From: Microbotryum silenes-acaulis
Lineage: Eukaryota > Basidiomycota > Microbotryomycetes > Microbotryales > Microbotryaceae
Direction: 5' to 3'
DNA: 38,031 nucleotides
NCBI GenBank assembly: GCA_003665825.1
Contig: QPFY01000040.1
Span: 1 to 38,031, forward strand
Shown piece after piece: positions 20,301-30,275 of the stretch. Position 1 is the first letter of the stretch. Every line of letters begins with the position of its first letter. The notes beneath the pieces were generated by a model that had not been told where the DNA came from, did not search any database, and worked only from the letters and a program-made list of their open reading frames with translations. Position numbers and translations under genes: made by a program.

Positions 20301-21341
20301 GACTCTCGACTCCTGTAATACTTGATATATCAGCTCATAACCAAGAGGGTAGCTTCTTGTAGTCGTTTTAATCAGCGCCGTATACTCAGAATCCCCAGAG
20401 ATGCCGTGCGAATTCATATATCACGGTCGCAAAGTCACCGTCAGGGCCCTATCGAAAGCGAGCGATGAGTATAGACCGAGTGAATTCCATATGAAACAGG
20501 CCAGCAGTAGTAGCATTGACAGTCTTGACACCTTACGCTCAGATTCAAATGGTCTATCTATCTATCGCATGTAACTCGGTTGTGTCCGGGGCCTTTGCAG
20601 AGACCACAGATCGTGTTGCGCTTGGACCTCTCGTCCGCACCCCGGATCCTGCGCTTGATCGGACGTCGTGTACGCGTGGAGAGACGTGACGGAATGATAA
20701 TGACACCCTCTTCTTCGCCAGTTGAGTCACTGTTGTTCACTTCACCATGACCTCATGACGCTCACGAGGAAGACGATGCAGCTTCCATTCGGCCCGAGAT
20801 GGAACAGGTTGGAGCGGTGTCGCGTAAGTCTGCTCTTGCTGTCGCCAGTGTGCAGCAGCGATCGGTGACTGTGGGCTTCATTGAAGACAATGATGGTCCA
20901 AACACTGCATTCTCCTTTGGAGATAGCAGTGGCAGAGAAGGAGCACGGAGGATCTTGGACACTCTTGCTCACGACGCATGTCAGACTTGCGAATGTCGAG
21001 CTGAAACTGGTGATCAAGCGCATATTGATGGCCCGCATCTGTGAGCTCCTTCTTTCCGTAGAGACTCTTCTCCTTCCCGAAAGAATGTTCCATTGTCCAA
21101 AGTCGGAGGTGACTTCGATGTCGGGGCGAGAATGCGGAAGGTGGCCAACATCGATTCGCGAACTCGCGCGCCTCGACGCGTCGACGATCGATGAGGGCCC
21201 CCCTGACTTTGCGACCGGGATAACTGAATTCTCACGGCATCTCTGGGGGAGTATACGGCGCTGATCACAACGACTACAAGAAGCTACCCTTTTGGTTATG
21301 AGCTGATATATCAAGTATTACAGAAGTCGAGAATCCCGAGG
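20295..21341 (-). mobile_element. Mutator-like element remnant with long terminal inverted repeats
   Basis: The left end (20295-20415) and right end (21226-21341) are inverted copies of about 118 bp, more than 85% identical by eye. They share ACTTGATATATCAGCTCATA and GTAGCTTCTTGTAGTCG. Long terminal inverted repeats plus a CCHC zinc-knuckle C-terminus inside (20558-20740, minus) are typical of Mutator-like transposons. Most of the transposase is missing or scrambled. The right end abuts an R1 fragment at 21343, so the element once sat in R1. The left flank is not R1, so the locus was later rearranged. Confidence 0.68.
20558..20740 (-). pseudogene. Zinc-knuckle C-terminus of a Mutator-like transposase
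   Basis: The open frame is about 60 codons. It has an acidic stretch, a basic stretch (TRRPIKRRIRGADERSKRN) and a CCHC knuckle, CGLCKGPGHNRVTC (C-x2-C-x4-H-x4-C), close to the stop codon. The basic region followed by a CCHC knuckle matches the C-terminus of many MULE/FAR1-type transposases. The catalytic DDE region and the SWIM finger are not recognisable upstream. Minus-strand frames at 21268-20878 may be scrambled remains. Confidence 0.6.
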
Positions 21342-21342
21342 A

Positions 21343-21442
21343 CAGATGTTTCTCACTCTCACAGCACTCGAATATAAAACCCTCGTCGATACGCGTGCGG
21401 TGCTAAATTGTGAGGTTGATGCAGTATTGTCATCGGGACCAT
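21343..21442 (-). repeat. R1 fragment (100 bp), inverted
   Basis: The reverse complement matches about 725-828 of copy W, including ATGCAGTATT and ACAGATGTTTCTCACTCTCA in inverse. It begins immediately after the right end of the Mutator-like remnant and stops at CATCGGGACC. Confidence 0.75.
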
Positions 21443-22192
21443 GGGTGGGCCGCCCCCCTGGGGGTGGCGCGCATGCGCTTAGAGTGGAGTAGGCGAGAGA
21501 AATGCCTGTTCGCTTCTGCACCTTATTCGTTTCGCTCGAACGGCAGTGCTTATTGCCTCTACACTCGCGAAATTTTTCGACCCTATTGTTACCGGCAATG
21601 ACGACTGCTTGGACCTCAACCAACGACCACACCGCGCTCTCGTCTACAGAGTCGCCGGCGCAGGGCTTCGCATTAGATCAGATAGATGCCTATCTATATC
21701 TACACCTCCTATAACTATCGTTCATCTATCTATATGGCCATAGATCATAGATAGACAGATACGCTTGGACGTAACTACGCAGATATCTAAAGCATCTGCC
21801 AGGAATACACATTGAGGAGACAGGTTGTCCATGGTCAGAGGGGTTCAAGCATATTCAAGAAGCATATCCGCTTAAGTTTCCAAGACCTTATCAAGTCATT
21901 GGCTTGGCTCCGAACAGTGGCGGTGAGACAGAGGCCGCCCTCCCGGCTGCCCGTTGTGCCCTACTAGTTCGGTCGGCTTCTATCTCGGAAGCGAAGCAAA
22001 ACATTGCCTGTCTTGAAGGCATGAGGCCTGAGACCTGAGCTCCTGAAAGGAAATGGGCAAATGAGCCAGAAGATTTTGGAGTCCGCATATTGCCACTGGT
22101 CGTCTGCCGGTTTCACTTCTCCCCTTTCTAGTACCTCCCCGTCTTCTCCCTCTCTAGCTCATAAATCCCCAAACTCCTCATCTTGCTACAAC
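21443..22192. other. Non-coding spacer with a GC-rich hairpin and a TATC-rich tract
   Basis: No gene is supported. CCGCCCCCCTGGGGGTGG (about 21451-21468) can form a GC-rich hairpin. A TATCTA-rich tract with nested palindromes lies at about 21680-21765. CAGTGGCGGTGAG at 21915 resembles the start of a hAT terminal repeat and might be the 5' end of the downstream hAT element, but no matching 3' end was found. The last 100 bp are CT-rich, as in fungal promoters. Confidence 0.4.
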
Positions 22193-24351
22193 ATGGCTAC
22201 TCCTACTGCCGCAGAAGATCTTGTCGCCACTAGTTGGGAAATGGGTATTCCCGGAACTGAGTGAGAGTCGAACTCGTCCACTCCATTAATCAGAGTTGCT
22301 CTGACCGCTGAGCTACTCAACCAGCGGGAATAGGTCAAAGCCGCGGCGCACCCGAGTCAGGCCGGCGGCGGTTCTCGGAGCCACGGCGGGCGGACTGGTG
22401 CACGGCCACATTGACTTCTACTCCACTGTCTTCAGCACGGAGGCGGAAGCAAAACTGTTCTACACCGAGCTTCGGTCTGCTGGCCCCGAAGACCGATTGC
22501 AAGCGAGGTGCGCCGACGTTGCTCGGGCCTTCCTTTTCTCCCGGACCTCGGGAAAGTGGGATCATTTCGATGTCGTCGTGTTTCAATCGAATGGCAAATT
22601 GAAGATCCGAGCAACGTGCAAGACTCGTCCAGCCTCTCATTGCGAAACCGTTGACTTCGAGACCGCACACCAACACGGCGTATCGAACTGGAACAGGGGC
22701 ATCAAACAATGCCTGGCATCCAGGGGGGAAGGGGCGAACACGGTTAGTTCGCTTGAAATAATGTTTGCAGGCTGTTACAGCAGGTCACTAAAGATTTTTC
22801 TGGATTTTCATCAAGATGAAAAAGAAATTGAAATATCTGATTCAGAGAAGGACTGTCTTGTACTTTCAGAACGTGCAACCATTGCTTTCTGCTGCAATCT
22901 TCGACAATGCGTTGTTCATGTTATCCATCGTTCTTCACGTTGCAATCTCGAAGGAAGCGTTCACCCACGTAGATCCCCAACTTCAAACCTGGCTCGCCTA
23001 CTCCTATCATGTCGCCAATGTGAATGCTATCCTCGGTAGTCCCGACACCGTCAAGAGGCTACTCGTTCATCTACATAGGGAGCTGTCGGTTCAATTCGGC
23101 GAATTTCTTGTCAAGCGAAATCGCGGGATTCATCTGGTTATCGATGGTTGGACCGCTCCCAACTGCATCAGTGTTCTCGGAGTCGTCGTAGTGTATGAAC
23201 AAGATGGCGTCGTTCATCCTCACATCCTCAAGTTCATCGAGTCGAAAGGTCGCCACGGCGGGAAAGAGCTCGCAGCGTCGCTTCATGAATGCGTCGAAGA
23301 GTTCAAGATCTCGCATCTCGTTCGAACCCTCGTGATGGACAACGCCTCGAACTGCAACAAGATGGCGGTGGAGTACAAGAACCTCAATGACTCGTGGTGG
23401 GGACCCGAGATGCGAGTTCGCTGCTTCGCCCACATTCTCCAGCTAGTGATGGGCGCACTTTACGCTGCCTTTTCCATGGCCCCTGCTCGTCCGCCTACTC
23501 CTCGGGCGCGCAAGAACACGACTGGCAAGCATATATCTGCTTTCGACGGTCATCCCAACGTCGAAGATGATTCGGATGCTGAAGATCAGAGGATCGACGA
23601 CGAGATTGCTCAAGCTCTGTCCATTGCGACTGCCTCTGGTGACTACGACATTTCAGCATTGGAATTTACGGTGAACAATTCGAAGACTTGCTTGAGAGAG
23701 GCTTTGGATTGGGGCGAGTCGGTCGGCATCAAGATTCAACCCATCCTTCGACGAAAATGCATGACCATCATTCCTACGATCGCCGATTTTGCACAACACG
23801 TTTCGGGACTGAGAGTCAAATCCTCCGACAAACACAGATGGCAGCAGTCGGTCGTTGCCACCGCCAAGGACCGACCCGATTCCAAGGCGACGGAGCTTTC
23901 CCGCAAAAACGAAACGCGTTGGAACTCTATTCACCTCTACCTTCAGAGCCATGTTCTCTTCTCGAGTGCCATCGACTACTATATGGCGCGCGACGACACA
24001 CCCTCGAACATCGTGGACAAATTCGCCCTTCCTGATGACGCACTTGATATCGTTAAAGAGCTCCTTGACATTGGCGAATACCTCAAGACCCTGACGGTTC
24101 AGTTCCAAGATGCAACGCCTCGCACTTGGGATGTCATCGCCGAGTTCGAACGAGTTGAAGGCATGCTTGACAACAAGGCTCAAACCGCTTCTCCCATGGT
24201 GCACATCGCAGCCAAGTCCGCTTTGATTGTTCTGGGCAACTACTACTCGAAGGTTGGCGACGATTCGATTGCTGCATTTGGGTCGATGTTCTTTCATCCT
24301 CGTTATCGCAGAAAAGATGCGAGCGCGGAAGTAAAGCCTTCCGATAGGTGA
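22193..24351 (+). CDS. hAT-family transposase, C-terminally truncated
   Basis: This is a cut-and-paste DNA transposase of the hAT superfamily. Proposed exons are 22193-22260, 22325-22742 and 22870-24351, giving about 655 aa. Both introns (64 and 127 nt) have GT-AG ends and keep the frame. The start is ATG in ACAACATGGCT behind a CT-rich leader. A BED-finger-like region is visible (KWDHFDV, LKIRATCKTR, HGVSNWNRGIKQC), with Arg where the second Cys is expected. The RNase H-like core shows IHLVIDGWTAP (first catalytic Asp), LVMDNASNCNKM (second Asp), RCFAHILQLV (C-x2-H) and NETRWNSIHLYL. Translation stops after FHPRYRRKDASAEVKPSDR, before the catalytic Glu and the hATC dimerisation domain, so the protein should be inactive. 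Confidence 0.8.
22253..22322 (-). tRNA. tRNA-like sequence, antisense, over hAT intron 1 (probably not functional)
   Basis: On the minus strand TAGCTCAGCGG (22315-22305) fits the A box and GAGTTCGACTC (22275-22265) fits the B box. The D-stem GCTC/GAGC is perfect. The anticodon stem ACTCT/GGAGT pairs, but the 7-nt loop GATTAAT lacks U33, so no anticodon can be assigned. The acceptor stem GGTTGAG/CTCAGTT needs three G-U pairs. A further perfect 8-bp stem, TATTCCCG/CGGGAATA, flanks it. The intron 22261-22324 lies almost exactly on this sequence. It is best read as a tRNA-derived relic. Confidence 0.45.
22261..22324 (+). other. Predicted intron 1 of the hAT gene
   Basis: It starts GTGAG and ends CTCAACCAG. 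Splicing joins GA to C and continues the frame into the BED-like exon without a stop, while reading through meets a TGA immediately. The flanking exons carry the complementary octamers TATTCCCG and CGGGAATA, which would bring the splice sites together in the transcript. Confidence 0.6.
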
Positions 24352-24481
24352 GGGTGCACGACGCCGAGAAGTCAGGACCACAATGTAGAGCGAGTGATAA
24401 TACGTATTCCAGTAACTAACCTTCCGATAGGTGAGGGTGCACGACGCCGAGAAGTCAGGACCACAATGTAGAGCAAGTGAT
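24337..24481 (+). repeat. 62-bp direct repeat at the 3' end of the hAT frame
   Basis: Bases 24337-24398 recur at 24420-24481 with one mismatch (CGAGTGAT versus CAAGTGAT), separated by 21 bp. The first copy contains the last hAT codons and the stop codon (GATAGGTGA). This looks like a duplication at the breakpoint that removed the transposase C-terminus. Confidence 0.85.
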
Positions 24482-24506
24482 GAGAAAGCTATCAAGAGTA
24501 AACAGC

Positions 24507-24530
24507 CGCGCGGGAAGAAAGCCCCGCGCG
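24507..24530. repeat. 8-bp GC hairpin
   Basis: CGCGCGGG (24507-24514) pairs with CCCGCGCG (24523-24530) around an 8-nt loop. It lies between the hAT remnant and block B. Nothing else is recognised in 24486-24631. Confidence 0.5.
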
Positions 24531-24633
24531 CTCCCTAACTTAAACAGATCAAACTCCAATACCAAAGTGACTAATGACTAAACGCACGCGCATCCGCGCA
24601 GATACCACAGGCACAGACACATATCAAACGACA

Positions 24634-24948
24634 AACGACCCTCCACCAGGGCGGTTGTTCTCATATCGGGCGCGCGAAGGAGGTCATCGACAACTGACCT
24701 CCTCGGCGTTCTCGCGACGAATCAAACACATTCTCGAGGCGAGCGGGAGGGCGGTCTTGAACAACCACTCCTTTAGGTCCGGTGGGGCCACGTTTTACCT
24801 TCGAGAAGGTGTACACACGGATCACATCCGAAACCTTGGCCGTTGGTCATCGAATGCCTTCGACAGGTATTGGCGGCAGCACAAGGAGATTGCGATCCAA
24901 GTGCTGAGCAAGGCTGGCAAGCTTGCACTCGATTCGGGTAGAGCCTGA
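24634..24948 (+). pseudogene. Tyrosine recombinase C-terminal fragment (block B)
   Basis: This is a duplicate of the last 104 codons of the DIRS recombinase, with NNHSFRSGGATFYL (H-x-x-R) and GRWSSNAFDRYWR (Tyr). The first catalytic Arg and the core-binding region are missing. Unrelated sequence fused upstream extends the open frame to about 24574 by chance. Confidence 0.85.
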
Positions 24949-24996
24949 ATGCGTTGTAACGTAGGCCTCTTTCGCTGCGTTTTGGTGGTTGTAAGT

Positions 24997-25072
24997 GTGG
25001 GGGGCGTGAGCTATGGTACGCGTCCGGCGCCAGGGCGGGGGGCGTGACCTATGGTACGCATCCGGCGCCAGG
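24997..25072 (+). repeat. 38-bp tandem duplication unique to block B
   Basis: GGGGGGCGTGAGCTATGGTA and its continuation TCCGGCGCCAGGGC occur twice in tandem here and once in block A (about 14760-14797). The units differ at two positions. This accounts for the offset change of 38 bp between the blocks. Confidence 0.8.
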
Positions 25073-25271
25073 GCGCCTGTCCGAACCGGGGGTTCGGGAA
25101 TTGGGGTGTACGCATCATCCCAGGGTCTCGTCCAGGAAGATTAATCATCTTCCTCATCCCAACACAACCAAACACACCGAAAGATACACAAGGAAGGTCG
25201 CAAGGTCGCAATTCCCTTCCCGCGCTCGAGAACCCCATTGGCATCCGATCGAGACATCGGAGGGGAAAAGC

Positions 25272-27060
25272 GCGGCCAGCGTCCTCCGACTGAGATCACA
25301 AAGCCAAACTGATACCGCAGCACACATGATCTAGGCCGATCTGGTCCTTTCGAACGGGTCACTGCTGCAAGCCATATGCCTCGAATTCTGGCATATAAAT
25401 TGTATCACTACGGTTGAGAGACTTAGAACACGATGACCACTGGGTTGAGGTCAATTTCCACTTCTGATCAGGAGTTGAAAGATCGCACAAGGACTCGGGG
25501 ATCCTCTCGATCGCGCAAACTTGGCTCCTTTTTTTTTCGCTGGTCGATCGGATAGTGATCCTCCGACGCTCCGCAACGCACTGTCAAATTAAAAGATCTC
25601 TACGTTGGCGGAAGAATTGATGTTGTGCTTTGCAGTGTTAAAGCATACTTTCAGTCAGGATCGTCGGCCGGGTGAGGGATGCGGGTCGCACAGGTTCGAC
25701 CAGGCTTAGCGTGAAAGCTGGAAACATTTCGGTGTCGAACCACGGCATGCGGCCCCAAGCAGCTCTCCTACACACGCAAGTCAAGTGCTAGAGTCCGAAA
25801 GAGCCTATAGAAGAAGGCTAGGGATGCAACTACAAGGTTGAAGCCAACTCCGAATGGACCACGGCAGCATGCCATCAGCTCGGTCGGCGTGACTCGGAGC
25901 GGCGAGGAGTACAATCGACCCGGTGACTCCGCAGAGATCACTGCAACGTGCTCAGGCATCCAGTTTTTGATTGCGTTCAGCAGTCAGTAGTCCAGTTCTC
26001 ATGTTGGATTCAATACAAGAACATTCCGTTCAGGTTCCGCCCGGAAGCACCAAATCGGAGGCCGCAGGAAAACCCGGCAAGGATGGGTCAAGAAGATCAG
26101 ATACGCACATATGAGCTCAAAGACCAAATGCTATTGCATCAAGGAGCACATACTGACATATGTATATTTAGGGAAAGAAGGGAAAGGAGGAACGTTGCTC
26201 GCAAAGAGTCTAGGTGGTCCTTCATTCTCAATCTCGAGGAGAGCGGACAGGGCGTGGGTGGCCCAGAAGAGTTCGGATGGTTGGAGAAGCCTCCTCACAC
26301 AGATCATCGGCGAATGTCAAGTCTTGGGTGGCGAAGGCAGCAGCGGCAAAGATGAGAGCCTGCATGCTCATTGACAAGCGATGATCGGTCGCACCAAGTT
26401 GGGTTGAGGTCCGGGTCGATGCAGAGGAGATCAAAGTCGAGCAGAGCAAGTCCCGCCGAAGAAGTCTGGATCCTCAATTGGAAGAGACGATGATCATTCA
26501 TCCATGAGAGCGAGAAACGGTTTGGAGCGAGTCGGAGTCTAAAGAGTCGATCTAAGCGCAGGCCGGAATCTGAGACCTGGTGGAGCAAATGAAAAGTCGC
26601 ACATAAGCAAGAGTGCACATACTTGCAACACAGGGTATGGAGGAAGAGAAGGCCCTTAGGTTGAAGGCACGCACTGACCTTTCGGACGTGTGCTCGCTTA
26701 GCAAAATGCCAAACGAGTTTGTCGACACCAAGCGAGGTGAGTGCAAGAAGAAGCGGAAGCGAGAGGAGATGGAACACCGTGCGACGCTGAGCGCAGTCCA
26801 CGACCAAATGACCAGGCTTGCTGCCGCGTGTATGATCGTGCAACTCGCATATGTGGGATGCTGATCGCACGTATGAAGCTGGTCGAGCGAATCGCCGAGA
26901 TCGATTGAGAGTGCGAATGATCGTCACGGTCCAACGCCGAATGGTGTGGACTCGGAGAAGCCCGAGTCGTGACTGTATGATCCAACGTGTGCACCGTAGG
27001 ATCGAGTTCGAGTAAGATATGAAGCAATGAGGTGGTGTTGTGTGGCAAATCTCGAGAGGT
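25272..27060 (-). repeat. R1 repeat, internal part, inverted (block B)
   Basis: This is a copy of 14995-16785 at an offset of 10275-10277 with very few differences, for example a shorter T-run near 25532. The intron-like segment lies at 26678-26577. No protein family is recognised. Confidence 0.8.
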
Positions 27061-27398
27061 CAGTGAGATCAAAGACAAGATTTTGGTGCGGGGCTATGGG
27101 TTTCATTTCGTTGGTCCAAGGCCACGCATTTTGATACCTGGGACAGGAAAATACACCTGATCCATTTCCAAAAACAACACCCCTAAGAGCAAAACATGAA
27201 TGATGTAAGGGCCCTCCCAGATTACGACTTGGGCCAGAAACTCTGCGCAGTCGGATTGAATGAAGGCACAGCTAACGCAGTCATTCGTTCATCCTGGAAG
27301 TATACTGGAAAGGACGAAAAATAGCCTGAGGTATCTATTGCAATAATTGGAACTAACAACGAGCAACAATGCTTAAGCCCAAAGCAAAGGTGGTCACT

Positions 27399-29951
27399 TC
27401 ACAGCAAGGGAAGCAGCTGCTCAATGTCCGAGATGATGGACTCGTGCGACATCGCCTTGGATGGACCCCACAACTTTCCCAGTTGGGTATCTTCCGCAGC
27501 CACCTTGAAACCAAAAAACCGGCTGTCGAGGCCGCAATTGCATCTCAAGATGCTGAGGATTAGCTGGATGCTTGGGAATCGATGTGCGCAGCCCTCGAGT
27601 GCGGATTCGTACGTGGTGTCGATGCGAAGCATATACTTGAGGGCATAGACTAGGTCCGCTTCTGGGCTGTTCCAGCGCCGCCAGATGGTTTCACCCTTTG
27701 GCGTCATCACGAGGACTTCCTCATCGCCCTGGTAAGGCTCGCGGAACGAAGATCCCATTACGACGTAGAAGAGCGACTCGATGTCGTGCCACCGTTCGTG
27801 GACGACACCGAGCGGCTGTTCTGGCTGGGCGAGGATCGAGCAGGCGAGGTAGGGCCAGGTGCCCTGTCAGACGTCGTATAGTCCAAAGGTTAGTGCTGGT
27901 CAGAAACTTCATTCGGAGAAACATACAGAGGGGAGGACGCACGGATCGTATTCTGTGGTGCAGCTCGGTGCAAGGTCGATCATGCGGGACGGCGAGGTGA
28001 TAGTCGATAAGGACGCCGAAACCGTCGCGGTCGATGACGACATTGCCGTACGAAATATCCCGGTGAATATACCCCAGCCTGTACAGGTTTCGGTGTCCTG
28101 CAGTGGCGTGGAAAGGGGCGTGTCGGCTAGGGAGCGCAAACGCAAGGCCGCCCAGTTGATTCCCGTGCTCACCTTTGACGACTCCAAGTACGGCCTGGGC
28201 GAGTTCCCTGGTCGTGGTCGCCGTGTTGAGGGGCCGATAACACTGTCGGTGGAAGACCACCTCGAGTGCCCGGGGCCCGATATCATCGAAGCTTTCATCA
28301 TCACCGAGGAAAGTTGGAAGCGTGCGGAAGTCATCTCGGTAGATGCCGGCGCTAAGGCTTAAACCCTCGGTGTCGATACGCGACGCAGCGTGCATCTTGC
28401 GACGTAGGGCAATCGCATCGTCGAGGCGGGATTGCTCGACCCATGCGACTGTCATAGCGTACTCGGTGGCAGAGGTAGGCAAGCTGATCGACGTGGGGTC
28501 GACAGGCGCGTGTCTTGCGGAAACGCGGAAAGCGGAGGTTGCACGACCCAGGCAGCTTCGGCGTCGGAAGAGGAGCTCCTGGATCTCGAGATCTGAGATA
28601 TCGCCAAGCTCGGACTCGAAGTCGTGGGCGCGGGGTGGGAGAAACTTGTCCGAGACGACAAAATTGCCGAAACCATCGTCGACCTCGTTCGTCGAGGCCA
28701 GCATCCCGAGCCCGTTGTCGTCGAGTTCGATGAGGTGTGACAGCACGCGCCGGAGCAGCACCGCGTCCTCACCGCACCTGCGGGCGCTCGTCGTGAACAC
28801 CCCACACGCGTTGACGAGGTAGACTTGAAGTACGTCCCCGCAAAGGGTGACCCCGATCGCGTGGGCGCGGAGCGCGGTCGTGCAGATCATGTGTAGCCGC
28901 CTAAGCACTTGGTTACGCGCTTCTGCGCTCTTCGTGTCGCTCTCTTTCACCTCAATCGCCACTGCAATCTGCGAGTATGCGCGTTGAGGCGACGGGGGCG
29001 TGCCTTCCGTCGACTTTGGGTGCTCTGACTGCGCCCAAACGAACGGAAGATCGGGGGAAGCGGCCACCGCCGCATGCGTCAATATGACGGCGTCGGGCGT
29101 CTTCTCCTGCTCCCCGCGATCGGGCGCCAGCTTAATGTGGCTACCCGAGTTGCCGCATCCGACCAGACGTCGATCACCAGTCTACACCCGGGTGCATCAA
29201 TGATCGGGACACAGTGGTCAGTCATACTCGTGCGGTCGAAGCCAAGCGATAGCATCGGGGCACTCACCACATCCTTGATCGCGTTAGCGATCTCTCTCAT
29301 CGCAGCCTCCGTCCCCAATTGTCTGGTGGGCTGGGGGATCTTGGCCTCGTACTTCGAAGGCGTGGCAAGAAAGTACTTGTCCATCGCCTTCGAGAGTCGA
29401 GGTTTGCCCATGTGGGCAAAGAGCTGTTGCTCCCTCGCTTCCGCCGTGGCCGACATCGACACAACGGGACTCGACTTCATCGGACTCGAGCGTGGTAAAG
29501 CATCGACGAGGCCCGACATGCCTGACAGGCCTACGGCCTCGCTTGAGCGACCTGCTCGCCCTGGCCGAGTCTTGTCGTGGATGATGGGCCCGCGTATCGG
29601 CGTTAATGGGGCGCGAGCCGACGAGCTGGGCAGGTGGGTCGGAAGCGATTGGGTGGCGGCTGGGGCGGGGGGCGCAAGAGCAGACGTGCCAACCGACGGG
29701 CGTGGCGCGCGGTCTCTGGCGTTGACGCGCATCGATTCCGCTTGGGCGGGGGACGCGGCGTTGGGCATCTGCATCAGTCGCGCGCTTCTTCGGTTCTCGG
29801 GCCCCGACGACGCCTCGCCCGAGATAGAGTGGTCCGAGCGCCGGGCGGCCTGACTAGGCACTGCAATTACCGTCGGGTCCAGTCCATAGGTCAATAATGT
29901 TGGATCAACACTGAACAGCCAGACCACGCGGAACGAACAGTAGGAGGGCAT
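27399..29951 (-). CDS. FunK1-type fungal protein kinase (copy B)
   Basis: Proposed exons are 29951-29178, 29130-28173, 28097-27943 and 27863-27399, giving about 783 aa with the same intron positions as copy A. Exons 1-3 are almost identical to copy A, with changes such as FFGDD to FLGDD and DDIE to DDIG. HRDIS and GVLIDYHLAV are kept. Exon 4 starts alike (GTWPYLACSIL, ERWHDIESLFYV) but then differs: RRWNSPEADLVYALKYML, GCAHRFPSIQLILSILRC, and an extra SKA before MSHESIISDIEQLLPLL. The frame is intact, so it could be functional. No promoter motif is evident in the shared 5' flank. Confidence 0.82.
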
Positions 29952-30275
29952 TCTGACTCACTGTTGGTGCAGTCTGTTCAGACTCGAATGTCGATCCACT
30001 TGGAGCTCTGTGGTTCACAGACGGACGAAGAATGGTGGATGGACTCGGATGGGGGAGCGAAGATGTACTGCAGTGGCTGGTCAAAGGAAGGGATGCAGGT
30101 CGCCTTTCGCCATCGCAGTCCGTCGCGCTGTCGCGCTGCAGTACTCTGCAGCTGGGCCGAAATCATTTCTAGGCGCGTGCGCGGTTTGGACCGGTTTAGG
30201 ACCCAAAATCCTGAATCTCGTCGAGGCGCCTTTGTGAAAGTCGAGATTCTGGGACCATTTGCAAATCTCGACACA

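Larger units (their letters stand above)
24632..30275. repeat. Segmental duplication, block B
   Basis: This is the direct copy of 14393-20020. It starts inside the recombinase gene at AAACGACCCTCC, so only the recombinase 3' third is carried. It contains an extra 38-bp tandem unit near 25000-25050, a second kinase gene and a 5' flank that diverges from about 30040 onward. Confidence 0.9.

Noticed and set aside
20985..21020. CECRAETGDQAH as a SWIM-type zinc finger of the Mutator-like element
   Set aside because: It is on the plus strand, opposite to the zinc-knuckle frame, and the spacing does not fit CxCx(n)CxH.
22253..22322. A functional tRNA gene
   Set aside because: The loop lacks U33, no anticodon can be assigned, the T-stem is mispaired and the acceptor stem needs several G-U pairs. 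It is kept only as a tRNA-like relic.
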